Both the position numbers and the translations under genes were made by a program. Positions 28,204 to 36,892 of a stretch of DNA of 64,000 bases are shown here, one piece after another. The notes beneath the pieces are model-generated. The model was not told where the DNA came from. It saw only the letters and a list, made by a program, of their open reading frames with translations, and searched no databases. How positions within the stretch are numbered: the stretch's first letter is position 1; every line of letters begins with the position of its first letter. The stretch is from the NCBI RefSeq assembly GCF_001423265.1, contig NZ_LMND01000023.1, forward strand, positions 1 to 64,000, in the 5' to 3' direction. This stretch comes from Methylobacterium sp. Leaf108. GTDB lineage: Bacteria; Pseudomonadota; Alphaproteobacteria; Rhizobiales; Beijerinckiaceae.

Positions 28204-29007
28204 CTACTCGCCGTCGATCCGCTTGCCGAGGAGCGCGATGGCGCGCTGGTAGACCGAGGCCGCGTTCCAGCCCTGGATCGCCGCGAAGTTCGGCTCGCCG
28301 GGCTGGTAGCCGGCGCCGGCCCGCCAGCCGTGGGCCTTCAGGAAGTTGGCCGTGGCGTTCAACGCGGCCGGGGCGTTGTCGAGGCTGCCGCCGGTGCCGT
28401 AGTTCAGGACGCTCTTGGGCAGGAACTGGGTGTGGCCGATCTCACCGTGGGCCGCACCGCGGGTGCTCGAGCTGAGGATGCCCCTGTCGACCAGGGTGAG
28501 GGCGGCGTAGAGCTGGTCGGTGAAGAACTCCGAGCGGCGGCAGTCGTAGGCGAGCGTCGCCACGGCCGAGAGGGTGTTGATGTTGCCCTTCACCGCGCCG
28601 AAGCCCGTCTCCATGCCCCAGATCGCCAGGAGCGGGCCGGCCGGCACGCCGTAGCGCTGCTCGATCGAAGCGAACAAAGCCGCCTGCGACTGCTTGAGCG
28701 ACCGCCCGCGCGAGACGATGGCCGGGCCGCCGCGCTTGGCCAGGAACTGGTCGAGGGTGAGCTTGAAGCTCTTCTGGCCCCGGTCCGCCGAAATGGTCGC
28801 GGTGGAATAGGACGTCGTCATGAGGGCGGCGAGGCTGGCCGCGCTCGCCCGGCCCTTGGCCTCGTCGGCGAACTGCTGTTTCCAGGCCTCGAATCCGGCA
28901 CCGGTGTTGCCGCATTGGGCCGCGTCGGCCGCCCCGCCGAGGCCGACGGCGGTGCAGACGCCAAGGGCCAGCGCGACGGTCCGATACCTGCGTGTGATCA
29001 TCGACAT
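28204..29007 (-). CDS. Lytic murein transglycosylase (MltB-like)
   Basis: 267 residues from ATG 29007 with GGGAG upstream. Signal peptide (RTVALALGVCTAVGLGGAADA), then an SLT/MltB-type catalytic domain. The catalytic Glu is in LLAIWGMETGFGAVKGNINT, and IGHTQFLPKSVLNYGTGG and LKAHGWRAGAGYQPGEPNF follow. These enzymes cleave the MurNAc-GlcNAc bond with formation of 1,6-anhydro-MurNAc. At 267 residues it is shorter than E. coli MltB and lacks a PG-binding domain. Convergent with the LpoA-like gene, 4 bp apart. Confidence 0.92.
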   Translation of the reverse strand: MSMITRRYRTVALALGVCTAVGLGGAADAAQCGNTGAGFEAWKQQFADEAKGRASAASLAALMTTSYSTATISADRGQKSFKLTLDQFLAKRGGPAIVSRGRSLKQSQAALFASIEQRYGVPAGPLLAIWGMETGFGAVKGNINTLSAVATLAYDCRRSEFFTDQLYAALTLVDRGILSSSTRGAAHGEIGHTQFLPKSVLNYGTGGSLDNAPAALNATANFLKAHGWRAGAGYQPGEPNFAAIQGWNAASVYQRAIALLGKRIDGE

Positions 29008-29137
29008 AAACTCCCTGAGGCGGCGGGCCAGAAAACCGGGGCACGACCTCGACATCATGTGCGTCGATCGCGACCGATCTGCCGCTCTCGGACGATGCCG
29101 TCCTCTTGCCATTCCTTCGATGGGGAGGAAACCATGG

Positions 29138-29159
29138 CGCCGCGGGAAGCGGCGTTTTT
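29138..29159 (+). terminator. Hairpin plus T-run, orphan terminator-like
   Basis: CGCCGC (29138-29143), loop GGGAA, GCGGCG (29149-29154), then TTTTT. It reads as an intrinsic terminator on the plus strand, but no plus-strand gene is known upstream: flanking genes are both on the minus strand. It lies in the 230-bp gap between hemW and the lytic transglycosylase gene. It could end a small RNA or be fortuitous. Confidence 0.4.
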
Positions 29160-29237
29160 ATCGGACCTGCGGCAGGACTGTCGCTCTCCAAGACTGTCGC
29201 TGTGCTTGACGTTTGCTCCGGCCGGGACCGGGGGAGC

Positions 29238-30488
29238 TCACCCCGCCAGTTGCGCGACGACCGCGTTCAGCACCGGCGCGCCTCGGGCCGTCGTGGCGAT
29301 GCGCCCGCCAGGCCGCCGCGCCACCAATCCTTCCGCCACGAGCGTCGCGAGCCGATCCGCGTCGAGGGCGCGGCCCTTCAACGCCGCATAACGGGCGGGG
29401 TCGATGCCCTCGGCCAGGCGCATCCCCATCATCAGGAACTCGTCGCCCTGGACGGCCGGGCTCAGCGTCTCGGTGGAAACGATGCCGTGACCGTCGGCCT
29501 CGACGCGCGCGAGCCAGGTTTCGGGGGCGCGCTCGGTCACCGTGCCGATCCGCCCCTGCGGCGTCACGAGGCGGCCGTGGGCGCCCGGCCCGATGCCGGC
29601 GTATTCGCCGTAGCGCCAATAGAGCAGGTTGTGGCGCGACTGCGCGCCGGGCCTGGCGTGGTTCGAGATCTCGTAGGCGGCGAGGCCGGCGCGGTCGCAG
29701 ACCTCCTGCGTCACGTCGTAGAGGACGCGCGCGGTGTCGTCGTCCGGCGGCACCAGCCTGCCGGCCGTAAACAGACCGTGGAACGGCGTGCCCGGCTCGA
29801 TGGTGAGCTGATACAGCGACAGGTGCTCGGCGGCCCGCGCGATGGCATCGGTCAGTTCCGCCCGCCAGGCCTGAGCGGTCTGGTCGGGACGGGCATAGAT
29901 CAGGTCGAACGACGAGCGGTCGAAATGCCTGGCGGCCACGGCCACCGCCGCCAGGGCCTCCTCGGCCGTATGGAGGCGGCCCAGGCGCTTGAGAGAGGCG
30001 TCGTCCAGGGCCTGGACGCCGAGCGAGACCCGGTTGACGCCGGCGGCCCGGTATCCGGCGAAGCGACCGGCCTCGACGCTGGTGGGGTTGGCCTCCAGGG
30101 TGATCTCGACGTCGCCGGTGGTGCCCCAGGCCGTGGCGATGGCGTCGAGGAGCCCGGCGACGGTGGCCGGCTTCATCAGCGAGGGGGTGCCACCGCCCAG
30201 GAACACGCTGGAGACGGTGCGACCGGGGGTGCGCGCCGCCACGTGGGCGATCTCGGCCCGGAAGGCGGCGAGGTAGCGCGTCTCGTCGACCGGGGCATGG
30301 CGGACGTGGCTGTTGAAGTCGCAATAGGGGCATTTGGCGGCGCAGAACGGCCAATGCAGGTAGACCCCGAAGCCCACGTCGCGGGTCGGATGGTCGGGGG
30401 CCATGGGGTGGGCCGACATGCGCTGCGATCGAATCCGTTCCGAACGAGGCCCGCTTCCCTCGCCGGAGGGACGGGCCGTCGCACTCAT
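29238..30488 (-). CDS. hemW: Radical SAM protein HemW (heme chaperone)
   Basis: 416 residues from ATG 30488, whose ATGA overlaps the rdgB stop. The radical-SAM cluster motif [10 protein letters not shown] shows three cysteines followed by Phe rather than a fourth Cys. That is the HemW pattern and not that of the coproporphyrinogen oxidase Hem[13 protein letters not shown] and [20 protein letters not shown] are typical, and the HemW C-terminal domain ([19 protein letters not shown]) is present. HemW is thought to insert heme into respiratory enzymes. Starting at ATG 30419 would also preserve the fold. Third gene of rph-rdgB-hemW. Confidence 0.94.
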   Translation of the reverse strand: MSATARPSGEGSGPRSERIRSQRMSAHPMAPDHPTRDVGFGVYLHWPFCAAKCPYCDFNSHVRHAPVDETRYLAAFRAEIAHVAARTPGRTVSSVFLGGGTPSLMKPATVAGLLDAIATAWGTTGDVEITLEANPTSVEAGRFAGYRAAGVNRVSLGVQALDDASLKRLGRLHTAEEALAAVAVAARHFDRSSFDLIYARPDQTAQAWRAELTDAIARAAEHLSLYQLTIEPGTPFHGLFTAGRLVPPDDDTARVLYDVTQEVCDRAGLAAYEISNHARPGAQSRHNLLYWRYGEYAGIGPGAHGRLVTPQGRIGTVTERAPETWLARVEADGHGIVSTETLSPAVQGDEFLMMGMRLAEGIDPARYAALKGRALDADRLATLVAEGLVARRPGGRIATTARGAPVLNAVVAQLAG

Positions 30489-31117
30489 ACCCGCCGCAGG
30501 CAGGCCGCGGCCAGCAGAACGAAGGCGCGGGCCCTGTGCGACAGTGCCGCCCCGGACTGCCAGTCGACGCCGTGCTTCTCGTCCGACGTCATCTCCCCGA
30601 AGGTGCGGTCGTGGTCGTCGGGCAGGAACAGCGGATCGTAGCCGAAGCCGAGACCGCCGCGCGGCGGCACGATGCTGCCGAAGACCCGGCCCTCGAAGGT
30701 CTCGAGGTGGCCGTCGGGCCAGGCGATGACCAGGGCCGAGACGAAATGGGCACGCCGCTCGGTGGCGCCGCGGCGGTCGAGTTCGTGCGCGACCCGGCCC
30801 ATGGCGCCGGCGAAATCCTTCGACGGCCCGGCCCAGCGCGCGGAGAACAGGCCGGGTGCCCCGTCGAGCGCATTCACGCACAGGCCGGAATCGTCGGCGA
30901 AGGCGGGCAGGCCGGACGCCCTGGCGGCGGCCTCGGCCTTGATCGCCGCGTTCTCGCAGAACATCGTCCCGGTCTCGTCGGGCTCGGGCAGGCCGAGCTC
31001 TCCGGCCGAAACGGCCTCGATCCCGAACGGCGCGAGCAGTTCGCGCATTTCGACGAGCTTGCCCGGGTTGTGGGTCGCGATCACGACCTTGCCGGTAAGG
31101 AGGCGATGATCGCTCAT
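30485..31117 (-). CDS. rdgB: Non-canonical purine NTP pyrophosphatase RdgB
   Basis: 210 residues from ATG 31117. Hydrolyses dITP, ITP and XTP to monophosphates, keeping deaminated purines out of DNA and RNA. HAM1/RdgB signature: [60 protein letters not shown] and [12 protein letters not shown]. Start and stop each overlap the neighbours by four bases (rph upstream, hemW downstream), indicating strict translational coupling; this order is conserved in alphaproteobacteria. Confidence 0.96.
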   Translation of the reverse strand: MSDHRLLTGKVVIATHNPGKLVEMRELLAPFGIEAVSAGELGLPEPDETGTMFCENAAIKAEAAARASGLPAFADDSGLCVNALDGAPGLFSARWAGPSKDFAGAMGRVAHELDRRGATERRAHFVSALVIAWPDGHLETFEGRVFGSIVPPRGGLGFGYDPLFLPDDHDRTFGEMTSDEKHGVDWQSGAALSHRARAFVLLAAACLRRV

Positions 31118-31827
31118 GCGATGGCCTGTTTCTGCAGGGCGACCAGTTCGGCGATGCCGCCCTTGGCCAGACGCAGGAGGCTGAGGAGTTCCTCCTCCGA
31201 GAACGGCTTGCCCTCGGCGGTGCCCTGCACCTCCACGAGACCGCCCGAGCCGGTCATGACGAAGTTCGCGTCGGTCTCGGCGGCCGAATCCTCGGCGTAG
31301 TCGAGATCGAGGACGGGCGTTCCCTTGTAGATGCCGCAGGAGATGGCGGCGACGTGGTCGCGCAGGGGGTCGACCGAGATGATCGAGCGGCCGCGCATCC
31401 ACGAGAAGCAATCGTGCAGGGCGATCCAGGCTCCGGTGATCGCGGCGGTGCGGGTGCCGCCGTCGGCCTGGAAGACGTCGCAATCCACGGTGATCTGGCG
31501 CTCGCCGATGGCCGGCAGGTTGGTGACCGCGCGCAGCGAGCGGCCGATCAACCGCTGAATTTCTTGGGTGCGCCCGGAAGGCTTGCCCGCCGTGACCTCG
31601 CGGCGGTTGCGCTCGTGGGTGGCGCGCGGCAGCATCGCGTATTCCGCCGTGACCCAGCCCTTGCCCGAGCCACGCAGCCACGGCGGGCCGCGCTCTTCCA
31701 GGGAGGCCGTGCACAGCACCTTGGTCTCGCCGAAGGTGACGAGGCAGGACCCTTCGGCGTAGCGGGCGACCGACCGTTCGAGGGTGACGGTACGCAGGGC
31801 GTCGGTGGCGCGCTTCGACGGCCGCAT
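31114..31827 (-). CDS. rph: Ribonuclease PH
   Basis: 237 residues from ATG 31827, the usual length ([18 protein letters not shown]). Phosphorolytic 3'-5' exoribonuclease that trims tRNA 3' ends. Visible are [56 protein letters not shown], and the active-site strand [20 protein letters not shown]. An in-frame ATG further upstream would add 28 residues lacking homology. In many alphaproteobacteria rph is divergent from hrcA-grpE; here hrcA is indeed upstream, with a small exported-protein gene between. Confidence 0.97.
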   Translation of the reverse strand: MRPSKRATDALRTVTLERSVARYAEGSCLVTFGETKVLCTASLEERGPPWLRGSGKGWVTAEYAMLPRATHERNRREVTAGKPSGRTQEIQRLIGRSLRAVTNLPAIGERQITVDCDVFQADGGTRTAAITGAWIALHDCFSWMRGRSIISVDPLRDHVAAISCGIYKGTPVLDLDYAEDSAAETDANFVMTGSGGLVEVQGTAEGKPFSEEELLSLLRLAKGGIAELVALQKQAIA

Positions 31828-31955
31828 CGGCGTCTTCCTCAGGGTGCTCTCGCTCGGGGTGGTCCGGAACGATGAGGCCGCGCTCTTAGGCGTCCGTCGT
31901 GTGGGCGGCAAGCGGCGGGACGCCGACCCGAAGGGTCGTGTCCCGCCCGTGCGGC

Positions 31956-32246
31956 TCAGTACCGGAAGCGGCGGCCGTGGTGGTGATGGTGGCGACGGCC
32001 GTAGTGGTGGCCGAAGTGACGGCCGCGATGGTGATGGAAGTGGCGGCGGTGATGGCGACCGTGATGACGCCAGTGACCGCCACCGTAGCGGACTTCGGCG
32101 ATGTCGGTGGACGGGGCGACGACCTCGATCGGAGCCACGGCGGGAGCCGCCTCGGCGGTCTTCGGGCTACCGAACATCATGCCGCCGACGATGGCGACGA
32201 CGAGGGCGGACGACTTGACCAGACCGGCCAGGGTTGGGAACTTCAT
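31956..32246 (-). CDS. Histidine-rich small exported protein
   Basis: 96 residues from ATG 32246. A signal peptide ([22 protein letters not shown]) is followed by a ~20-residue spacer and a C-terminal tail with 17 histidines and many Arg/Gly, including a block of five His near the end. No known domain. His-rich periplasmic peptides can bind Ni, Zn, Cu or Co; metal binding here is inference from composition. It lies 128 bp upstream of the rph start on the same strand and divergent from hrcA. The strand and frame are supported by the clean signal peptide. Confidence 0.8.
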   Translation of the reverse strand: MKFPTLAGLVKSSALVVAIVGGMMFGSPKTAEAAPAVAPIEVVAPSTDIAEVRYGGGHWRHHGRHHRRHFHHHRGRHFGHHYGRRHHHHHGRRFRY

Positions 32247-32463
32247 CGCATGAACTCCTGTGAAGCACTCACTCGGATCGAGCCGGCCCGCGGTGGCGGG
32301 CGAGCGCGATAAGCGGAGACAAACGTCCGACACCCGCGAAACGACCCGACACCGGCGTGTTTTTCTCCGACTTAATTTCGCGGCCGCCGGGGATTAGTGT
32401 CGCGCCGCGGTCCGTCTCGTGCGTCCCTCGTCACCGGGATGCCGGCGGGGTCGGCCAGGATCA

Positions 32464-32506
32464 GGACCCGTGCAGGACGACCCGTGCAGGACCAGGACCA
32501 GGACCC
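32464..32506 (+). repeat. Short AGGACC(CGTGC) repeats in the hrcA leader
   Basis: Several imperfect copies of AGGAC(C/G)ACCCGTG-like units directly precede the hrcA GTG: GGACCCGTGCAGGACGACCC, then GTGCAGGACCAGGACCAGGA. The repeats supply several AGGA ribosome-binding cores and several in-frame or near-frame GTG codons, so the true start and initiation rate could depend on repeat number. Confidence 0.7.
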
Positions 32507-33595
32507 GTGACAGAGCACCCTCGCCCGTTCTCGACCCACCACGCTCTCTCCGGCCTCGACACGCGGGCGCGGGAAATCTTCCGGCAGATCGTCGAGAGTT
32601 ACCTGTCCACCGGGGAGCCGGTGGGCTCGCGCAACCTCGCCCGCATCCTGCCGATGCCGCTCTCGCCGGCCTCCATCCGCAACGTGATGGCGGATCTGGA
32701 GCATTCCGGGCTGATCTTCGCACCCCACACCTCCGCCGGGCGGCTTCCCACCGAGCAGGGCCTGCGTTTCTTCGTGGATGCGATGCTGGAACTTGGCGAC
32801 GTCGGCCGCGAGGAACAGGAGCGGATCGAGGCGCAGATGCGGGCGGCCGCCTCCGGCCATACCTTCGAGAGTGCGCTGGCCGAGGCCTCGACGCTGCTGT
32901 CGGGCATCTCGCGGGGGGCCGGCGTCGTCGTCACCACCAAGGCGAATGTGCAGCTCAAGCACATCGAGTTCGTGCGGCTCGACCCGCAGCGCGCCCTCGT
33001 CGTTCTCGTCTCCGACGACGGTTCGGTGGAAAACCGGCTGCTCGACCTGCCGCCCGGCCTGCCGGCCGGCGCGCTCCAGGAGGCCTCGAACTATCTCAAC
33101 GCCCGCCTGCACGGCCGCACCTTGGGCGGCCTGCGCGCCGAGATCGAGGCGGGGCGCCAGGCCATGAAGCAGGAGCTCGACGCCATCACGGAGCGGCTGG
33201 TGGATGCCGGGCTCGCCGTCAGCGTCGGCCCGAGCGAGGCGCGCCAGCTGATCGTGCGCGGCCAGGCCAATCTCCTCGACGACCTGCGCGCGGCGGAGGA
33301 TCTCGAACGCATCCGGCTGCTGTTCTCCGACCTCGAGACGCAGAAGGAGGTCATCGACCTCCTGTCCCGTGCCGAGGGCGGCGAGGGCGTGCGAATCTTC
33401 ATCGGCTCGGAGAACAAGCTGTTCTCGCTGTCCGGCTCGTCGATGATCGCCGCTCCGTTCCGGGACGGGTCCCAGAAGATCGTCGGCGTCGTCGGCGTCA
33501 TCGGCCCGACCCGGCTGAACTACGCGCGGATCGTGCCGATGGTCGACTATACGGCCCGCGTCGTTTCGCGGATGCTCGATCGCGGGCCCAGGTAG
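32507..33595 (+). CDS. hrcA: Heat-inducible transcription repressor HrcA
   Basis: 362 residues from GTG 32507. N-terminal winged helix: [20 protein letters not shown], then [20 protein letters not shown] and [20 protein letters not shown]. The C-terminal dimerisation domain includes VFIGSENK-type [20 protein letters not shown] and [20 protein letters not shown]. HrcA binds CIRCE operators of groESL/dnaK genes and depends on GroEL. Alternative upstream starts exist, because the leader is a run of short GGACC-containing repeats without stops, but homology begins here. grpE, its usual partner, does not follow; an intrinsic terminator does. Confidence 0.94.
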   Translation: MTEHPRPFSTHHALSGLDTRAREIFRQIVESYLSTGEPVGSRNLARILPMPLSPASIRNVMADLEHSGLIFAPHTSAGRLPTEQGLRFFVDAMLELGDVGREEQERIEAQMRAAASGHTFESALAEASTLLSGISRGAGVVVTTKANVQLKHIEFVRLDPQRALVVLVSDDGSVENRLLDLPPGLPAGALQEASNYLNARLHGRTLGGLRAEIEAGRQAMKQELDAITERLVDAGLAVSVGPSEARQLIVRGQANLLDDLRAAEDLERIRLLFSDLETQKEVIDLLSRAEGGEGVRIFIGSENKLFSLSGSSMIAAPFRDGSQKIVGVVGVIGPTRLNYARIVPMVDYTARVVSRMLDRGPR

Positions 33596-33613
33596 CGCTC
33601 GGCCCGCGAGTGA

Positions 33614-33642
33614 GCGCGCGGCCCGAAGGCCGCACGCTTTTT
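33614..33642 (+). terminator. Intrinsic terminator after hrcA
   Basis: Stem GCG-C-GCGGCC / GGCCGC-A-CGC with CGAA tetraloop (33614-33637), followed by TTTTT (33638-33642). It lies 18 bp beyond the hrcA stop and ends just before the convergent DUF1236 gene. Confidence 0.8.
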
Positions 33643-33646
33643 CGGC

Positions 33647-34555
33647 TCAGCCGCGGATCACGTCGACGATCTCGTAGGTGTCGGGATCGACGATGACGAT
33701 GTCGTCGTCCACCAGCACGTAGCGGTAATCCTCGTACTCCGGCACCACCCGGACGATCTCGGGCGGCAGGGTCGAGAGGGTGTAGCTACGGGCGATGGCG
33801 GTCCCAACCGTCAGCGCGAAGGCGCCGGCGGCCAGACGGGTCACGCCGCCACGGCGAAGCAGGCTCTGGCGGAACTCGGTGCGCTGCGGGGCGCCGAGAC
33901 GGCCGAAGGCACCGCGGGCCGCGCCGCGCTCGCCGCGCATTCCGCGATCGCCACCGCGTCCGTCGCGGTCCGCCCGACCGTCGCGGTCGCCGCCACGTCC
34001 ATCACGATCCGCGCGGCCGTCACGATCGCCCCCGCGCCCGTCGCGTCCGTCGCGGTCCATCTTGCCGTCGCGGTCGCCCCGCTCGGCGCCCTTGCCGTCA
34101 CGGTCGCCCTTGCCGTCGCGATCACCCTTGCCGTCGCGATCACCCTTGCCGTCACGCTCCATCTGTCCGCCTTCGCGGCCGCCGCGGGCGCCATCCTCGC
34201 CACCCCGTCCGGGAGCACCGCCGGCCCGGCCAGGTGTTCCGGCCTCGCCGGCACCGCCACGCATGCCACCACCCGCACCGCCGGCCGCGCCACCCGCCTC
34301 ACCGGCGCCGCCACGCATACCGGCGCCACCGGCACCACCGCCGGCACCCATGCCTGCGCCGCCGCCGACGCCGCCGCCCGCACCGCCACCAGCACCGCCG
34401 CCAGCAGCCCCGCCGCCCGCACCGCCACCAGCAGCCCCGCCGGCGGCACCGCCGCCAGCGCCGCCACCGCCGCCGGGACCGCCCTGCGCGACCGCGCTCG
34501 CCACACCGGCCACCATCAGGGCAGCCGCCATCGTGCTCCGCATGAGCTTATTCAT
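33647..34555 (-). CDS. Exported low-complexity protein with DUF1236-like C-terminus
   Basis: 302 residues from ATG 34555; ATG 34561 is equally possible. The signal peptide (RSTMAAALMVAGVASAVAQG) is followed by ~100 residues of nearly pure Gly/Ala, then a highly charged tract of repeated GDRDGK, GRGGDRDGRA and related units, then a globular end containing APQRTEFRQSLLRRGG and LPPEIVRVVPEYEDYRYVLV, VDPDTYEIVDVI. The last part matches DUF1236/RcnB-like periplasmic modules. Function is unknown. Repeats are also visible in DNA, so unit number is likely to vary among strains. No co-directional neighbour within 340 bp. Confidence 0.82.
   Translation of the reverse strand: MNKLMRSTMAAALMVAGVASAVAQGGPGGGGGAGGGAAGGAAGGGAGGGAAGGGAGGGAGGGVGGGAGMGAGGGAGGAGMRGGAGEAGGAAGGAGGGMRGGAGEAGTPGRAGGAPGRGGEDGARGGREGGQMERDGKGDRDGKGDRDGKGDRDGKGAERGDRDGKMDRDGRDGRGGDRDGRADRDGRGGDRDGRADRDGRGGDRGMRGERGAARGAFGRLGAPQRTEFRQSLLRRGGVTRLAAGAFALTVGTAIARSYTLSTLPPEIVRVVPEYEDYRYVLVDDDIVIVDPDTYEIVDVIRG
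33960..34180 (-). repeat. Tandem coding repeats GDRDGK / GGDRDGRADRDGR
   Basis: Imperfect tandem repeats of 18 bp (coding GDRDGK, about 34080-34165) and of about 39 bp (coding GGDRDGRADRDGR, about 33960-34020) inside the low-complexity exported protein. The upstream part (34225-34490) is built from GGC/GCC-type Gly-Ala codons with 15-to-30-bp periodicity. These are copy-number-variable in principle. Confidence 0.75.
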
Positions 34556-34561
34556 GACCAT

Positions 34562-34902
34562 CCATCCAATCGTATTCGAGATCCGGCGCCACGAATGAAC
34601 GCCATCGCGAACCCGAAACGAGACTGCATACAAAACCGTTCCGTCCCATCGCGGTGGGTCTTGCGAAAGATCACGTCGGGACGAAACTGCCGGCAACGGC
34701 AAGCTAAGCGATGGCGCTTGTTGGCCTTCGCGAGCAAAGGGCGAAAAGCTTGAGCATTCCGGTCGATCGCGATTGAAAGTCGGTCGTCGAATACGGTCCG
34801 GCGGGCACGCGTCTTGCGCCCGTCGGTCGGCGTCCGTGGGGGCGAGCCGGGGCTTCTCGCGAACGGTCCGGCCGGTGGGAGCGCCCGTGTCCGCGGTGGC
34901 CC
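34562..34902. other. 341-bp intergenic region, nothing identified
   Basis: Gap between the DUF1236-like gene start and the end of the tartrate-dehydrogenase gene, both on the minus strand. It should hold the promoter of the DUF1236-like gene. I find no RNA gene, terminator or credible small reading frame; GC is lower than in the flanking genes between 34590 and 34790. Confidence 0.5.
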
Positions 34903-35982
34903 TCAGCCGAGGGCCGCCACCACCGCCCGGCCGCAGGCAGCGGTGTCGGCCCGGCCACCGAGATCGCCGGTGCGGGTCTCCGGGTCGGCGAGCACCCGTT
35001 CGATCGCGGCCACGATGGCGGCGGCGGCGTCCCGCTCGCCGAGGTGGTCGAGCATCATCGCCCCGGACCAGATCTGCCCGATCGGGTTGGCGATGCCCTT
35101 GCCGGCGATGTCGGGGGCCGAGCCGTGGACGGGCTCGAACAGCGACGGGAAGCGCCGCTCCGGGTTGATGTTGGCCGAGGGCGCGATCCCGATCGTGCCG
35201 GTGCAGGCGGGGCCGAGGTCCGACAGGATGTCCCCGAACAGGTTGGAGGCGACCACCACGTCGAACCGATCGGGGTTGAGCACGAACTGGGCCGTCAGGA
35301 TGTCGATGTGGTACTGGTCCCAGCGCACGTCCGCATAGTCCTGCGAGACCGCCTTCACCCGCTCGTCCCAGAACGGCATGGTGATCGAGATGCCGTTCGA
35401 TTTCGTCGCCGAGGTCAGGTGGCGCTTGGCCCGGCTCCTGGCCAGGTCGAAGGCGAAGCGCAGCACGCGGTCCGTGCCGAACCGCGTGAAGATCGATTCC
35501 TGCACCGCGAACTCGCGGTCCGTGCCGGGGAACATCCGCCCGCCGGCGTTGGAATACTCGCCTTCGGTATTCTCGCGCACCACCCAGAAGTCGATGTCGC
35601 CGGGCTTGCGGCCGGCCAGCGGGCACGGAACGCCGGGCATCAGGCGCACGGGACGCAGGTTGACGTATTGGTCGAACTCCCGCCGGAACAGGATCAGCGA
35701 GCCCCACAGCGAGATGTGGTCGGGCACCTGGTCGGGCATGCCGACGGCCCCGAAGTAGATCGCGTCGTGGCCGCCGATCCGCTGTTTCCAGTCCTCGGGC
35801 ATCATCCGGCCGTGGGCGGCGTAGTAGTCGCAGGACGCGAAATCGAAGACGTCGAGGTCGAGGGTGAAGCCGAAGCGCTCGGCGACACGTTCCAGGACGC
35901 GGACGCCTTCGGGCATCACCTCCTTGCCGATGCCGTCTCCGGCGATGACGGCGATGCGATGGTGTCGTGCGGCCTTCGTCAT
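34903..35982 (-). CDS. Tartrate / D-malate dehydrogenase (isocitrate-isopropylmalate family)
   Basis: 359 residues. NAD-dependent beta-decarboxylating hydroxyacid dehydrogenase. HRIAVIAGDGIGKEVMPEGV opens the fold; VRENTEGEYSNAGGRMFPGT is the substrate-specificity region, DILTAQFVLNPDRFDVVVAS and NLFGDILSDLGPACTGTIGI include metal ligands, and EPVHGSAPDIAGKGIANPIG is the NAD-binding segment. The VRENTEGEYS pattern with Trp-rich neighbourhood points to tartrate dehydrogenase or D-malate dehydrogenase (TtuC/DmlA) rather than LeuB. No cofactor or substrate proof. Stands alone; no transporter is beside it. Confidence 0.88.
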   Translation of the reverse strand: MTKAARHHRIAVIAGDGIGKEVMPEGVRVLERVAERFGFTLDLDVFDFASCDYYAAHGRMMPEDWKQRIGGHDAIYFGAVGMPDQVPDHISLWGSLILFRREFDQYVNLRPVRLMPGVPCPLAGRKPGDIDFWVVRENTEGEYSNAGGRMFPGTDREFAVQESIFTRFGTDRVLRFAFDLARSRAKRHLTSATKSNGISITMPFWDERVKAVSQDYADVRWDQYHIDILTAQFVLNPDRFDVVVASNLFGDILSDLGPACTGTIGIAPSANINPERRFPSLFEPVHGSAPDIAGKGIANPIGQIWSGAMMLDHLGERDAAAAIVAAIERVLADPETRTGDLGGRADTAACGRAVVAALG

Positions 35983-36060
35983 GGCTGTCTCTCCCGGTGC
36001 GTTTTTCCCGGGGCGGGTCTGGATCGCACCGGTCGCGGCGTCAATCGCCGCGGCGGCTCC

Positions 36061-36762
36061 TCATGGCACCCGGGACCGGATGCGGTCGATGAAGGTCTCG
36101 ACGGTCGGCAGGATGCCGGCGACGATGGTCTCGACCCCCTTGGTGTTGGGATGGAGCCCGTCCTCCAGGTTGAAGGTGCGGTCGCCGACGATCCCGTTCA
36201 GGAAGAACGGGTAGAGGACGAGGTCGTGGGCCTTGGCGAGATCGGGAAAGATCGCATCGAACCGCGCCGTATAGTCCGGCCCGAGGTTGCGCGAGGCGTG
36301 CATGCCGGCGAGCAGCACCGGAATGCCGCGCGCCTTCAGCCGCGTGACGATCGCCTCCAGCGCTTTTCGCGTAACCGCCGGATCAGTGCCGCGCAGCATG
36401 TCGTTGGCGCCGAGCTCGAGGATGACGCCGTCGGTCCCGTCGGGCACCGACCAGTCGACGCGGTCGAGGCCGCCGGTGGCGGTGTCGCCGGAGACGCCGG
36501 CATTGGCCACGCTGACGGCGTGGCCCTTGGCCGTCAGCGCCCGTTCCAGCACGGCCGGGAAGGCCGCGCTCGCCGGCAGCCGGTAGCCGGCGCTGAGGCT
36601 GTCGCCGAAGGCGACGAGGTTGAGCGTCCGTCCGGCCGGCGCGGCCCGGGCCGCGCCCGGCATTACGAGGGCGACCGAGAGCGTCGTGACGAGTGCGGCA
36701 AAGAGCGCCATCAGCGCGGCCCCGAGCCGGGGCGCATGGCGCCGGGCACGGGGCGGGACCAT
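36061..36762 (-). CDS. GDSL/SGNH arylesterase (TesA-like), exported
   Basis: 233 residues from ATG 36762. Signal peptide (LGAALMALFAALVTTLSVAL, ending near PGAARA). SGNH hydrolase blocks: I, LVAFGDSLSAGYRL with the catalytic Ser; II, ANAGVSGDTATGGL; III, ILELGANDMLRG; V, EDGLHPNTKGVE with catalytic Asp and His. Acts as periplasmic lysophospholipase/thioesterase/arylesterase. Divergent from the YbbA-YbbP ABC genes with 130 bp between starts, the same arrangement as tesA-ybbA-ybbP in E. coli, so the identification is well supported. Confidence 0.93.
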   Translation of the reverse strand: MVPPRARRHAPRLGAALMALFAALVTTLSVALVMPGAARAAPAGRTLNLVAFGDSLSAGYRLPASAAFPAVLERALTAKGHAVSVANAGVSGDTATGGLDRVDWSVPDGTDGVILELGANDMLRGTDPAVTRKALEAIVTRLKARGIPVLLAGMHASRNLGPDYTARFDAIFPDLAKAHDLVLYPFFLNGIVGDRTFNLEDGLHPNTKGVETIVAGILPTVETFIDRIRSRVP

Positions 36763-36892
36763 ATCGCGCTCAACCGACGCGGCGGGGCCGGCGCTGGGGC
36801 TGTCATGTGACGCAGAGCACAGATCCATTCCGACACGTCCCCGATCCTCGTCGCCATCCGTCGTCGCTCGCCCCAAGATCGGTCTCCCATCG

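Noticed and set aside
29134-29391. Small plus-strand gene from the ATG at 29134 with GGGGAGG ribosome-binding site
   Set aside because: A terminator-like hairpin lies within its first codons and the rest is antisense to hemW; kept only as part of a finding.
30485-31714. Longer RdgB frame reaching into rph
   Set aside because: The upstream part is an out-of-frame reading of rph; RdgB starts at 31117 with the ATGA overlap.
32247-32506. CIRCE operator upstream of hrcA
   Set aside because: No TTAGCACTC-N9-GAGTGCTAA-like palindrome is present in the interval.
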